A stretch of DNA of 64,000 nucleotides from NCBI GenBank assembly GCA_905209085.1, contig CAJLRM010000011.1, positions 1-64,000 of the forward strand. Reading direction: 5' to 3'. The notes beneath the pieces are model-generated. The model did no database searches, was not told the origin of the DNA, and worked only from the letters and a program-made list of their open reading frames with translations. Positions within the stretch are counted from its first letter, which is position 1, and every line of letters starts with the position of its first letter. This DNA comes from an uncultured Eubacteriales bacterium (GTDB lineage Bacteria > Bacillota > Clostridia > Christensenellales > Borkfalkiaceae). Of the stretch, positions 9,207-18,499 are shown one piece after another. A program made the position numbers and the translations under genes.

Positions 9207-10978
9207 GCGGAGGCGGGAGAGGAATCGACCCCCGTTTTATGCAGGAGCTGAAACAAAAGAATAATATCGTGGAGGTCATCGGCAGCTACGTCGCGCTCGA
9301 TCGCAAGGGCGGAAATTATTGGGCGTGCTGCCCTTTTCATCACGAAAAGACCCCCTCGTTCGCCGTCAACGAAGCGGAACAGTTCTATCATTGTTTCGGC
9401 TGCGGCGTGTCGGGCGACGTCGTCATGTTCGTGCAGGAGATCGAGTCCACCGATTTTATGGGCGCGGTGCGGATTTTGGCGGCAAGGGCGAAGATTCCCG
9501 TGCCCGAAAGCAATTTCGATTCGGAAAAGGCGATCGCGCTGAAAAAAAAGCGGGACAACCTGATCAAGATCCTTTTGGACAGCGCGAGATTTTATCTTTC
9601 CAATCTCTACGGCGGCAGCGCGGACGCGCATCTCGATTATATTTCCCGTCGCAAGCTTGCGCCGACGACGGTCAAAAAATTCGGACTCGGCGCTTCCCTC
9701 GATTTTTACTCCCTCCCCGATTATCTCGCGGGCAAGGGATATAAACGGGAGGATCTCGTCGACAGCGGCGCGCTCGCCGAGGCGAAAAACGGCAGGCTCA
9801 TCGATTCTCAGGGCGGGCGGCTGATCTTTCCCATCATCAACGCCTTCGACGAAGTGGTGGGATTCGGCGGCAGACTGCTCGAAAAATCCGATTTTGCAAA
9901 ATATAAGAACACCAAGGAAACGATGGTGTTCAACAAGAGCAAGACTCTCTATAATATCAACCTTTTGAAAAAACTCAAACGCTCTCAGACCATCAAAGAG
10001 GTGATCGTGGTCGAGGGATACATGGATACCATTTCCCTGTATCAGGCGGGATTTTTAAACGTCGTCGCTTCCATGGGTACTTCTCTTACCAAGGATCAGG
10101 CGCGGCTCGTCAAGCGCTACTCGGAAAACGTGCTCATCAGTTACGACGGAGATTTCGCAGGGCAGAAAGCGGATTTAAGGGGACTGGAAATACTCAAAGA
10201 CGAAAATATCAACGTGCGGGTGGTGCCCCTTCCCGAGGGACAGGACCCCGACGACGTAGCCAAGCAGGGCGCAAACGCCTATCAGGCGTGCCTGGACGCG
10301 GCGATGCCGCTCATCGATTACAAGATACACTCCCTCGAACAAAAATACGATCTGACAAAATCCGAGGAAAAGCGCACGTTCTTGTCGGAAGCTTTGAAAG
10401 TGGTGCGCACGGCGGAGAGCGAGAGCGAAAAGGAAGACCTCTTGAAAAAGCTCAGGGACAAGACGGGTATCAGCTATCAGTCGTTGGAGCGCGACCTTCA
10501 CAATCTCCCCGAAGAGAGCCGGCAGATAGAGATTGCGGTGCCGCCGCCCTCGGAAGCGGGAACGGACAAGTATAAAAAGGCGGCGAGATTTATATTGGCG
10601 GCGAAGCTTTTTTCGGCACCTTATGCGGGAAATTGCAGTCTTGAAGGTATTGAATTTGACGATAATGTGCATAAAATCATAGCGGAATATATCATCAACT
10701 GCGAAAAAAACGGCGAAAGGGTGCGTCCGTCCGAGCTTTTTGAGATTTTGGACGAGAATTGCACGGAATTCAACGAGATTCTCGATTTGAATTACGGGGA
10801 CAAGCTCTCGGGCGAAGTGGCGGAAAAATTTTTCTCGGACAGCGTCCGCACGATGGAAAAGGAACGCCTGAACGAAAAGATCAAAATGTATACCCGGCTC
10901 TTTTCCGAGGAGCAGGATACGGAGAAGCGAAAAGAGATCGCGCGCAAGATATACGAATATACAAAACGTTTGAAATAG
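9203..10978 (+). CDS. dnaG: DNA primase
   Basis: Makes RNA primers at the replication fork. The N-terminal CHC2 zinc-binding domain shows CCPFHHEKTPSF and CFGCGVSGD (about residues 40-72). The catalytic core and TOPRIM fold follow, with VVEGYMD near residue 270 and SYDGDFAGQKA near 313. The C-terminal ~130 residues form the helicase-interaction region. 591 residues is a normal length. It sits between dgt and rpoD, the ancient macromolecular-synthesis order. Confidence 0.96.
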   Translation: MSGGGRGIDPRFMQELKQKNNIVEVIGSYVALDRKGGNYWACCPFHHEKTPSFAVNEAEQFYHCFGCGVSGDVVMFVQEIESTDFMGAVRILAARAKIPVPESNFDSEKAIALKKKRDNLIKILLDSARFYLSNLYGGSADAHLDYISRRKLAPTTVKKFGLGASLDFYSLPDYLAGKGYKREDLVDSGALAEAKNGRLIDSQGGRLIFPIINAFDEVVGFGGRLLEKSDFAKYKNTKETMVFNKSKTLYNINLLKKLKRSQTIKEVIVVEGYMDTISLYQAGFLNVVASMGTSLTKDQARLVKRYSENVLISYDGDFAGQKADLRGLEILKDENINVRVVPLPEGQDPDDVAKQGANAYQACLDAAMPLIDYKIHSLEQKYDLTKSEEKRTFLSEALKVVRTAESESEKEDLLKKLRDKTGISYQSLERDLHNLPEESRQIEIAVPPPSEAGTDKYKKAARFILAAKLFSAPYAGNCSLEGIEFDDNVHKIIAEYIINCEKNGERVRPSELFEILDENCTEFNEILDLNYGDKLSGEVAEKFFSDSVRTMEKERLNEKIKMYTRLFSEEQDTEKRKEIARKIYEYTKRLK

Positions 10979-11099
10979 GGGCGCACGCTTCTTAGATTAA
11001 AACGCGCCCGCTTTTGAAAAGATACGGCTTTTAGGCGGGGAAAGAGAAAACAGAATAAAACAGGCGACTGTTTCGGTTATTAAACGGAGGATAAAAACA

Positions 11100-12152
11100 G
11101 TGATATCCGAGCAAAAACTCAACGAAATTTTAGGCGGCATCATCAACAATTATAAGATGAAGGGGAGTATTTCCACCAATGCGCTCTGCGACATCATGGA
11201 AAAATACGACACCAATCCCAATCAGATAGACTATGTGTATAAGTCGATCGGAGAGGCGGGAATTCAGATTGTGGATGAGGACGAGCGGGACAGAGAGCTG
11301 TTCGAACAGGCTCTTTCCGACATCGGGCTGGACGATCCCGTCAAAATGTATTTAAAGGACATCGGCAGGGTGCCCCTGCTTTCCGCCGACGAGGAAATCG
11401 AGCTTGCCAAACATATGCAGGACGGGGACGAAGCGGCGAAAAAGAGGCTTTCCGAAGCCAATCTTCGCCTCGTCGTGTCCATCGCCAAGCGTTACGTGGG
11501 GCGCGGGATGCTCTTTCTCGACCTCATTCAGGAAGGAAATCTGGGGCTGATGAAGGCGGTGGAAAAGTTCGACTATCAGAAGGGCTTTAAATTTTCGACG
11601 TATGCCACCTGGTGGATCCGTCAGTCGATCACCCGCGCGATCGCCGATCAGGCGCGCACCATCCGTATTCCCGTGCATATGGTGGAAACCATCAACAAAC
11701 TCACCCGCGTTTCGAGAATTCTCTTGCAGGAACTCGGACGGGAGCCGACGCCGCGCGAGATCGCGGAAAAGATGGGGGTGTCCGAAGAGCGCGTCTGCGA
11801 GATACAAAAGATCGCGCAGGATCCCGTTTCCCTCGAAACGCCGATCGGCGAGGAAGAAGACAGCCATTTGGGGGATTTTATCGAGGACGAAAAGACGACG
11901 ACGCCCAGCGATTCCGTGGCGTTTACGATGCTCAAAGAACAGCTTTTGAGCGTGCTCGACACGCTTACCCCGCGCGAGGAAAAGGTGCTGCGGCTGCGCT
12001 ACGGCATCGACGACGGCAAGCCCCGCACGCTCGAAGAAGTGGGCAAGGAATTCAACGTCACGAGGGAGCGCATCCGTCAGATAGAAGCCAAAGCGCTTCG
12101 AAAACTCAGACATCCTTCGAGAAGCAAGAAACTCAAAGACTTTCTCGAATAA
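11100..12152 (+). CDS. rpoD: RNA polymerase primary sigma factor
   Basis: Housekeeping sigma-70 factor (SigA type), 350 residues. Region 1.1-like sequence occupies about 1-60; region 1.2 starts at [11 protein letters not shown]. Region 2 contains the core-binding and -10 recognition segment ([17 protein letters not shown] to [13 protein letters not shown]). Region 4 has the -35 recognition helix [20 protein letters not shown] near the C-terminus. The start is GTG at 11100 with ACGGAGG upstream; no ATG alternative would keep region 1.1. TTGACA/TATAAT promoters in this window fit its expected specificity. Confidence 0.96.
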   Translation: MISEQKLNEILGGIINNYKMKGSISTNALCDIMEKYDTNPNQIDYVYKSIGEAGIQIVDEDERDRELFEQALSDIGLDDPVKMYLKDIGRVPLLSADEEIELAKHMQDGDEAAKKRLSEANLRLVVSIAKRYVGRGMLFLDLIQEGNLGLMKAVEKFDYQKGFKFSTYATWWIRQSITRAIADQARTIRIPVHMVETINKLTRVSRILLQELGREPTPREIAEKMGVSEERVCEIQKIAQDPVSLETPIGEEEDSHLGDFIEDEKTTTPSDSVAFTMLKEQLLSVLDTLTPREEKVLRLRYGIDDGKPRTLEEVGKEFNVTRERIRQIEAKALRKLRHPSRSKKLKDFLE

Positions 12153-12156
12153 GCGT

Positions 12157-12840
12157 ATGGGGTACGGCAAGCGCATCGACACGCTGTGTTCGCTCCTGCT
12201 GCCCGCGAAAACGTTTGCGGACGTGGGCTGCGACCACGGCTATTGCTCGGAATATATGTTGAAAAATTCCCTGTGCGAAAAGGCGATTCTCTCCGACATC
12301 AGCAAAGGGAGCCTCAAAAAAGCGGAAACTCTCCTTTTCCGTTACATAGAAGAGGGCAGAGCCGAGGCAGTGCTCGGCGACGGGTTTTGCGGCGTTCCGA
12401 AAACCACGGACGAAGTGCTCATCGCGGGGATGGGCGGGCACGAGATCGTCGACATCCTCTCGGACGAAAAGTACGGTTTTCTGCCCGAACGCTTCGTCTT
12501 TCAGCCCATGCACGACGCGGAAATGCTCAGGCGCTACTTGATCGGGGCGGGGGCTTTTCTCGAAAGGGATTTCACCTTCAAGGACGGCAAATTTTACGAC
12601 GTGATCGCGGGACGCAAACGCGGGGAAGGAGAGCGGGCGCAGGAATATTCGGATGCGGAGTACGAATTTGGCAGAGAAAATCTCCAAACCCGCCCCGCCG
12701 CGTTTTTGGAACGGACGGAAAGACAGCTGAAAAATCTTTCGCGGTATTTGTCCGATCCCGCGCTCCGCAAAGAGAGCCGCGAAGAGCTTTTAAAGAGAAA
12801 ACGCAGTCTGGAAGGAGCGTGGAAGAATGACTTTAAATGA
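12157..12840 (+). CDS. trmK: tRNA (adenine(22)-N1)-methyltransferase
   Basis: Class I SAM-dependent methyltransferase, 227 residues, of the TrmK family that methylates A22 of tRNA. The SAM-binding motif is FADVGCDHGYCSEY (about 21-34), followed by the acidic SDISKGSL. AGMGGHE later in the protein is the family's GMGG signature. It follows rpoD by only 4 bp and overlaps the Nif3 gene by 14 bp, the same order as sigA-yqfN-yqfO relatives. There is no strong ribosome-binding site, so coupling to rpoD translation is likely. Confidence 0.9.
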   Translation: MGYGKRIDTLCSLLLPAKTFADVGCDHGYCSEYMLKNSLCEKAILSDISKGSLKKAETLLFRYIEEGRAEAVLGDGFCGVPKTTDEVLIAGMGGHEIVDILSDEKYGFLPERFVFQPMHDAEMLRRYLIGAGAFLERDFTFKDGKFYDVIAGRKRGEGERAQEYSDAEYEFGRENLQTRPAAFLERTERQLKNLSRYLSDPALRKESREELLKRKRSLEGAWKNDFK

Positions 12841-13702
12841 CGTATATAAAATCGCGGACGAAATCGCTCCGAAAGCGCTGAGCGACGCGCTCTGTTCCAA
12901 GTACGGAATGTACGACAACAGCGGCGTCCTCGTGGATACGGGGAAAAGCGTGGACGGGATTCTCTTTGCCCTCGATTTCTCCCTCGGCGCGATTGCCGCG
13001 GCGATCAAGGCGAAACGTCGGCTCATCGTCACTCACCATCCCGCGATTTACGGAAAGATAGGCAATCTTGTCGGCGGCGAAAGCAGTCACGGCGTGCGGG
13101 ACGTGCTCGGGACGGGCGGAAAACTCATCCAAGCGATCGAAAACGGCATCTCCGTGCTGTCCATGCATCTAAATCTCGACTGCGCGGACGGCGGCATCGA
13201 CGAGAGCCTCATGCGCGGCGCGATGCTTTCCGCGGCGCGGGCGAACGGACGGGCGGCGGGCGAAGATACTTTCGCGGACGCGAAGGAAGAAAAGCGTATG
13301 CTGACGGTGGAAACGAACGGCGTTTCGGGCGGATACGGAAGAATATACGACGTGGAAAACTGCGGGCTTTTCGCTTTTTGCGAGGAACTGAAAAAAACTT
13401 TTTCGGCAAGGCAGGTATGCGTTTACGGAAACAGGAACGCTAAGGTTTCCCGCGTGGCGAGCTTCTGCGGCGCGGGCGCGGACGAGGAGGCGCTGGCGTT
13501 CGCCTGCGGATACGGCGCGGATACCGTCATTTCCTCCGATTTTAAGCACCACGTCGTCGCGGCGGCGCGGGAAAAGAACAAGTCGGTGATCATTCTCACC
13601 CACTACGCGTCGGAAAATTACGGCTTTGAAAAATATTATCAAAAAATCCGGAAGCGGTCGGAAGTTCCGTGCGAGTTTTACACGGACGAAGAGCTGCTTT
13701 GA
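12827..13702 (+). CDS. Nif3-like dinuclear metal-centre protein
   Basis: Member of the Nif3/YqfO family, which forms toroidal hexamers with a two-metal site per subunit and is linked to GTP cyclohydrolase-type folds. 291 residues. Metal-binding residues are visible in VTHHPAIYG near 65 and in the C-terminal SDFKHHVV. It lacks the ~100-residue central insert seen in the longer YqfO proteins. The molecular function is not settled for the family. The start overlaps the end of trmK. Confidence 0.88.
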   Translation: MTLNDVYKIADEIAPKALSDALCSKYGMYDNSGVLVDTGKSVDGILFALDFSLGAIAAAIKAKRRLIVTHHPAIYGKIGNLVGGESSHGVRDVLGTGGKLIQAIENGISVLSMHLNLDCADGGIDESLMRGAMLSAARANGRAAGEDTFADAKEEKRMLTVETNGVSGGYGRIYDVENCGLFAFCEELKKTFSARQVCVYGNRNAKVSRVASFCGAGADEEALAFACGYGADTVISSDFKHHVVAAAREKNKSVIILTHYASENYGFEKYYQKIRKRSEVPCEFYTDEELL

Positions 13703-13717
13703 CGGGAGGAGTATATC

Positions 13718-14419
13718 ATGTCACAGTTACAGGCAATTTTGAACTATCAGGAAATCGACAAAAGGCTGTACGCCTTGGAACGGGAACTGGCGGGCTGCGA
13801 AGAGCGCAAGGAATACGTCAAGGCAAAGAAGTTTTTGGAAACGGCGGCGGATAAACTGGACGCATACGACGCAAAAGCCGCGCAGCTGAAAAACGAGGCG
13901 GTGGAACTGACGAAAAAATACCTCAAAACGGAGGACACGCTCAAAGATTTTTCTCACCTCGACGAGCTGGTGGAGGGCGGCGCGGACATCGCGTTCTATA
14001 AAAAGAACGCCCTTTCCATTTCCGATCAGCTGAAAAAGATCCGTTCGGAGCTGAACGCGCTGACGGCGAACATCAACGCCACGCACGACGAGTATCAGAA
14101 GCTCAAAAAGCAGGTCATCGCCATGCAGAAGCAGTATAAGGAGGCCTATGAAAAGTACAATGCGGTGAAGGCTTCCAAGGAAGGGGAGCGCAAGGCCATC
14201 GAAATGGAACTCGTCGCCGCGCAGAAGGGGATTCCCGCCGAGGCGATGGAACGCTATAAAATAAAACGCAAGGAGCGCATCTTCCCCGTCGTGGGGAGGC
14301 TGAAAGACAATCGCTGTCCCTTCTGCGGCATGGAGCCGCCGCTCGCGGACAGGAGCAAGCTGACGGGAGGCGCCGTGATCGAGTGCGACAATTGCAGGCG
14401 GATCATTTACAGCGAATGA
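13718..14419 (+). CDS. Coiled-coil zinc-ribbon protein (COG1579 family)
   Basis: 233 residues. A long heptad-like coiled coil (about 1-175) is followed by a C4 zinc ribbon: CPFCG and CDNCR near the C-terminus. GGGAGGAG precedes the ATG. Relatives are often encoded beside Nif3-type genes, as here, and are thought to bind nucleic acid or act as structural partners. No catalytic motif is present. Confidence 0.82.
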   Translation: MSQLQAILNYQEIDKRLYALERELAGCEERKEYVKAKKFLETAADKLDAYDAKAAQLKNEAVELTKKYLKTEDTLKDFSHLDELVEGGADIAFYKKNALSISDQLKKIRSELNALTANINATHDEYQKLKKQVIAMQKQYKEAYEKYNAVKASKEGERKAIEMELVAAQKGIPAEAMERYKIKRKERIFPVVGRLKDNRCPFCGMEPPLADRSKLTGGAVIECDNCRRIIYSE

Positions 14420-14623
14420 TCCTCCCGTAAGGGATCGCCGAAGAGCGAGCGCAGAGAGGCTTGGAGATTCGCGGTATTTTTGCGGAGCGTCCCCTTTCGT
14501 TTTCCCGTTCAAAAATGCGGCTGTTACCTCAGGGCATCCGCGGCGGAAAGTTTTTGCGCAAAGCCTGCAAAGGACGCGCGCTTTTTCGGGAACTTGCCGC
14601 ATATCCGCCGCATATAATGATAT

Positions 14624-15685
14624 GTGCAAAAAGTAATCGCGAAAATCAATCTCAAAGCAATCGAATACAATGCCGCCGCCTTCAAGGCGCTGTCCAAGAC
14701 AAAGCTTTGCGCGGTGGTGAAAGCCGACGCCTACGGGCACGGGGCGGAAGCGGTCGCGTGCGCGCTGAGCGCCGTCGCGGATATGTTCGCCGTCGCCCTT
14801 CTCGACGAGGCGAAGTCCATTCGCGTCGCGGCGTGCGGAAAGCCCGTTCTCGTGCTTACCCCGCCCGCGGACGAAACGCAGGCGGCGGAACTTATCCTGG
14901 GCGGATTTATCGCCTCCGTGCCCGATTTGAAGACGGCGCGGCTGGTGGCGGAAACGGCGGAGAAGTTCGGCAGGCGCTTTAAGATTCATCTCAAAGTGAA
15001 CACGGGGATGAACCGTTACGGCATGAACGCTTCTCTGCTGGGAAAGGTGTGTCTGTTTTTAAAGGCGCATCCCGAAGTGGAGGTGGAGGGACTGTATTCC
15101 CATCTCTACACCCATTCCCGCGAGGAATCGGAAAGACAGCGCCTCTTGTTTTTAAGGATGAAAGGGGTGTGCGAGAAATACTATCCCTCCGTGCTCTGTC
15201 ATCTGTCCGCTACATACGGCGCCCTTTTGGGCGAGGCGTTCTCCTTCGATATGGTGCGCGTGGGGCTGGGGCTTTACGGCTATCTGCCCGAGGGAATCGA
15301 CCCCGCTCTGCGGGAGCGGATCTCCCTGCGTCCCGCCATGGCGGTGTACGCGCAGGCGGTGCAGAGCAGGAAGTATTCCTTCGGCGGCGCGGGGTACGGG
15401 GTACTTTGCGAAGAGGCGAAAACGCACCTTTCCTATCTCACCGTCTGGCGGGTAGGCTATGCGGACGGCTTCGGATGGAAAAAGGACAACGGCATGAACG
15501 GCGGGGAAAAGAACCTTTCCAATCTCTGTATGGACGTGTGCGTCCGCAAAGGGCGGCGCGTTCGCGGCTCTTTTACGCCGGTCATGACGGACGCGGCGGA
15601 AACGGCGGAAAAATCGGGCACCATCTGTTATGAGATTTTGTGCGCGGCTACCCGTCGGGCGGAGTTTGTATATGAATATCGATAA
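14624..15685 (+). CDS. alr: Alanine racemase
   Basis: PLP-dependent enzyme making D-alanine for peptidoglycan. The PLP lysine lies in VVKADAYGHG (Lys33). The opposing catalytic tyrosine is expected in GAGYGVL near residue 260, and WRVGYADGF follows. 353 residues, near normal. The only usable start is GTG 14624, because TGA at 14618-14620 closes the frame just upstream. No Shine-Dalgarno sequence is visible, and TATAAT sits at 14613-14618, so the message may be leaderless or nearly so. It overlaps the next gene by 14 bp. Confidence 0.9.
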   Translation: MQKVIAKINLKAIEYNAAAFKALSKTKLCAVVKADAYGHGAEAVACALSAVADMFAVALLDEAKSIRVAACGKPVLVLTPPADETQAAELILGGFIASVPDLKTARLVAETAEKFGRRFKIHLKVNTGMNRYGMNASLLGKVCLFLKAHPEVEVEGLYSHLYTHSREESERQRLLFLRMKGVCEKYYPSVLCHLSATYGALLGEAFSFDMVRVGLGLYGYLPEGIDPALRERISLRPAMAVYAQAVQSRKYSFGGAGYGVLCEEAKTHLSYLTVWRVGYADGFGWKKDNGMNGGEKNLSNLCMDVCVRKGRRVRGSFTPVMTDAAETAEKSGTICYEILCAATRRAEFVYEYR

Positions 15686-16274
15686 ACTGCATATCGTGGA
15701 AAGCGGCGCGCTTTCCGTTTCGGAAAGAAAAGCGTCCCTGCGTTCGTATATGAAAAAACGTCGGGGCGAAAACGAAAACCGCGACGTCAAGGAAGCGCTG
15801 CTGCTCGAAAATTTTTTGAAATCGGGCGCTGCGGAGCGGGAAAGCTTTTTCGTCTATATGAGCTTTTCTTCCGAAGCGCCGACGGACAAGCTCATCGCGT
15901 ATCTGCTTGCTCAAAACAAGAGGGTGTACTGTCCAAGGACGGAGGGCGGGGAGATCGTGCCCGTAGAGTACGGAGAAGATTTTTCCCTCTCGCCCTACGG
16001 CATCCGCGAGCCGCTCGGAAAGGCATACGAGGGAAAGATAGACGCGGCGGTGCTTCCCCTTCTCGCGGTGGACGAAAGAGGCTCGCGCCTCGGGTACGGC
16101 AGAGGATATTACGACAGATTTTTGAAACGGCACCCCGAAACGAAACGCATCGCCTATTGTTTCGATTTTCAGCTGGTGCGGGAGGTCCCTCGCGAGGAAT
16201 GGGATATACCCGCGGAGGAGATCGTTACGGACAAGCGTCGGCTGCTTGCGAAAAAGCGGGATGGGGAGTTTTGA
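15672..16274 (+). CDS. 5-formyltetrahydrofolate cyclo-ligase
   Basis: ATP-dependent conversion of 5-formyl-THF to 5,10-methenyl-THF. About 200 residues. The N-terminal Lys/Arg-rich helix (KASLRSYMKKRR) binds phosphate in this family, and the signature block GSRLGYGRGYYDRFL lies near residue 140. The start chosen (ATG 15672) has GGCGGAG upstream and overlaps alr by 14 bp. Use of an in-frame ATG at 15630 would add 14 residues without family support. Confidence 0.9.
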   Translation: MNIDKLHIVESGALSVSERKASLRSYMKKRRGENENRDVKEALLLENFLKSGAAERESFFVYMSFSSEAPTDKLIAYLLAQNKRVYCPRTEGGEIVPVEYGEDFSLSPYGIREPLGKAYEGKIDAAVLPLLAVDERGSRLGYGRGYYDRFLKRHPETKRIAYCFDFQLVREVPREEWDIPAEEIVTDKRRLLAKKRDGEF

Positions 16275-16482
16275 AAGACGTTGCCCTCCCGCCGCGCCGG
16301 GGCAAGGCGGAAAATGCGGTTTGGAATAAAAATTCTTAAAAGTGCGTATCGCTCGCCGTCGGAATTTTCGCTCTTCTCCGCTTCGCGCCTCGCCCCAAGA
16401 GAAGAGCCGCTTCAAAATCCGTGCCCCCTTGCGTCCGCTCTGAAAAATTCAACTAAAGAAGAAATCAAAATCGGAGGAAGAT

Positions 16483-17223
16483 ATGTCTAATTTCAAGACG
16501 AAATGGAAGGTGTTTTGGAGGATCGTCGGCGAATGTTTCATGCGTTCGCTGACGCCTTCCGTAATGTTTTTTGTCGCCGGATTGGTGCTGCTGATGCTGC
16601 AATCCAAAAATTTCGGACTTTCGGCGCAGATGGCATGGGCGGCGCTGTGCGCGGTCGTCGCGCTGGCGTATAACGGCTTTCTGATGTGGATCTGCGGCGG
16701 AAATCATTACGAGATGCTCGTTTCGGGAAATCTGAAACGCCGTTCCGCGATGCAGTCCGGCAGCGAGCTCAACATGGCGAGCTACAAATTTCAGAAAGAG
16801 TACCGCCCGTGGAAGGGCTTTGCCATCGGCGCCTTCGTTTCCCTGCTGCTGATCGTCGGCAGCATCGTGCTCGGCTGCAATCAGACGGCTATCGTCGAGG
16901 CCGCCACGAACGAAGAAGTGACGCTCACGACGGGGCTCGCCGCGGTTTCTCTCATCTTCTATTGCCTCGCGGGCTGGGTGCTGCTGCCCATTCTCGAACT
17001 GAATATCGCGGGCACGGCGGTCAGCTTTTTCGTGGGCTGCGCTTTTGCGCTGCTGCCCGTCTGCGTTTCGGGCGGCTTCTATATCGGCGGCGCTTACGGC
17101 CGCCGCAACAAGACGGTGCGTCAGCAGGAGATCGCCGCCCGCGCGGCGGAGGAAGAAGCCAATCGACCGAAAAAGATCAACTACGGCGGGCTTCCCGGCA
17201 CGAAGCCCAAAAAGCGCAAATAA
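16483..17223 (+). CDS. Four-helix membrane protein of unknown function
   Basis: 246 residues with four predicted membrane segments, near 24-40, 50-70, 110-130 and 150-195. It ends in a basic cytoplasmic tail (KKINYGG...KPKKRK). CGGAGGAAG lies upstream of the ATG. I recognise no family motif. It sits between folate and rRNA-methylation genes with gaps on both sides, so context gives no function. The Clostridia-type codon usage matches its neighbours. Confidence 0.75.
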   Translation: MSNFKTKWKVFWRIVGECFMRSLTPSVMFFVAGLVLLMLQSKNFGLSAQMAWAALCAVVALAYNGFLMWICGGNHYEMLVSGNLKRRSAMQSGSELNMASYKFQKEYRPWKGFAIGAFVSLLLIVGSIVLGCNQTAIVEAATNEEVTLTTGLAAVSLIFYCLAGWVLLPILELNIAGTAVSFFVGCAFALLPVCVSGGFYIGGAYGRRNKTVRQQEIAARAAEEEANRPKKINYGGLPGTKPKKRK

Positions 17224-17269
17224 CGCCGCGGCTTTTCAGGCGTAGGCGCGGCAGGAACGAGGAGAATGT

Positions 17270-17812
17270 ATGCGCATCATCGGAGGAAAATATAAGAGCA
17301 GGGTATTGGCGGAGTTTCCCGGAACGGACGTTCGTCCGACGGGGGACAGGGTGAAAGAGTCCCTCTTCAATATCCTTTCTTTGAAAATAGGCGGGGCGCG
17401 GGTATTGGATCTGTTCTGCGGCAGCGGCGCGCTGGGACTCGAATGTCTTTCCCGCGGCGCGAAGGAAGCGGTGTTTAACGATTTTTCGTCCGAAAGCATC
17501 CGCCTGCTCGAAAAGAACATGAAGGCGCTCGGCGTCGTAAAGGGCGCGGAAGGCAAGGTGTATACGCTGGATTTTTCCGTCTGCCTGGACGGCTTGAAAG
17601 GCGGATTCGATCTGATCTTTCTCGATCCTCCCTATCGCTTCGAGTACGGCGTTCCCGCGCTCGAAAAAATAGCGCGGAGAGGACTTTTGAACGAAAACGG
17701 CATCGCGGTGTACGAACGGGACAAGCCTTTTGAAGAAAGGATAGACGGTCTGGAAAAATACGACGAACGCCGATACGGCAGAACGTATCTGACTTTTTTC
17801 CGCAAGATTTGA
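17270..17812 (+). CDS. rsmD: 16S rRNA (guanine(966)-N2)-methyltransferase
   Basis: 180 residues. It begins with the RsmD signature MRIIGGKYKSR and has RPTGDRVKESLFNIL. The SAM-binding motif is VLDLFCGSGALGLE, and the catalytic amino-methyltransferase motif IV is DPPY (FLDPPYRF). GAGGAG precedes the start. It is followed by coaD, as in B. subtilis ylbH-coaD. Confidence 0.93.
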   Translation: MRIIGGKYKSRVLAEFPGTDVRPTGDRVKESLFNILSLKIGGARVLDLFCGSGALGLECLSRGAKEAVFNDFSSESIRLLEKNMKALGVVKGAEGKVYTLDFSVCLDGLKGGFDLIFLDPPYRFEYGVPALEKIARRGLLNENGIAVYERDKPFEERIDGLEKYDERRYGRTYLTFFRKI

Positions 17813-17964
17813 TTCGGGCGAACAAAAGGAATTGCGGACAAAAAAGCCGCTCCCGCGCCGCGGGGACGAAAAAAGGGCGGCCCTTTGCCGCCAAGGGACG
17901 AAAGACGCGCCCGAGCTTTTGTCGAAGAGATAGAGAAATTTGAGATCGGGCGAAAAAGGGTATC

Positions 17965-18462
17965 ATGAGAAAATGCGTATTTGCGGGCACGTTCGATCCG
18001 CCCACGCTGGGACATAAAGCGCTCATCGAGGACTGCCTTACACTGTTCGACGAAGTGGCGGCGGCGGTGATGGTCAACCCCGGAAAACAGCCGTATTTTA
18101 CGGAAAAGCAGCGGGAAGAAATGCTGCGGCTGATGTTCCCGAATGAGGAGCGGGTGAAGATCGTCTTTTTCACGGGCACGGCCGCGGAGCTTTTGAAGCG
18201 GGAAGGGACGAATATTTACGTCCGCGGGCTTCGCAATACGGTGGATTTCGAATACGAGAACGCCAATTATTTCGCCTCGCGGAAACTCGATAAGGAGATG
18301 CTGACCGTCTATCTTCCCTGTCGGCAGGAGCTGCTGCACGTGAGTTCCACCATGGTGAAAAACAGTCTGCGTTTCCATACGCCCATCGACGAGTACGTGA
18401 CGGACGAAGTGAAGAAGTATATTTACGCGCTGGAAGGCGCGCCGGAAACACGGCGGGAGTGA
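17965..18462 (+). CDS. coaD: Phosphopantetheine adenylyltransferase
   Basis: Penultimate step of coenzyme A synthesis: 4'-phosphopantetheine plus ATP to dephospho-CoA. 165 residues. The nucleotidyltransferase motif TLGH (GTFDPPTLGH) is at the N-terminus, and VSSTMVK matches the second ATP-binding motif (usual form xSSTxVR/K). YVRGLRNTVDFEYE is the family's central block. It lies 152 bp after rsmD. Confidence 0.94.
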   Translation: MRKCVFAGTFDPPTLGHKALIEDCLTLFDEVAAAVMVNPGKQPYFTEKQREEMLRLMFPNEERVKIVFFTGTAAELLKREGTNIYVRGLRNTVDFEYENANYFASRKLDKEMLTVYLPCRQELLHVSSTMVKNSLRFHTPIDEYVTDEVKKYIYALEGAPETRRE

Positions 18463-18499
18463 CACGGCGCAAAGGATAAAAAGGAGTTTTTACGATACG

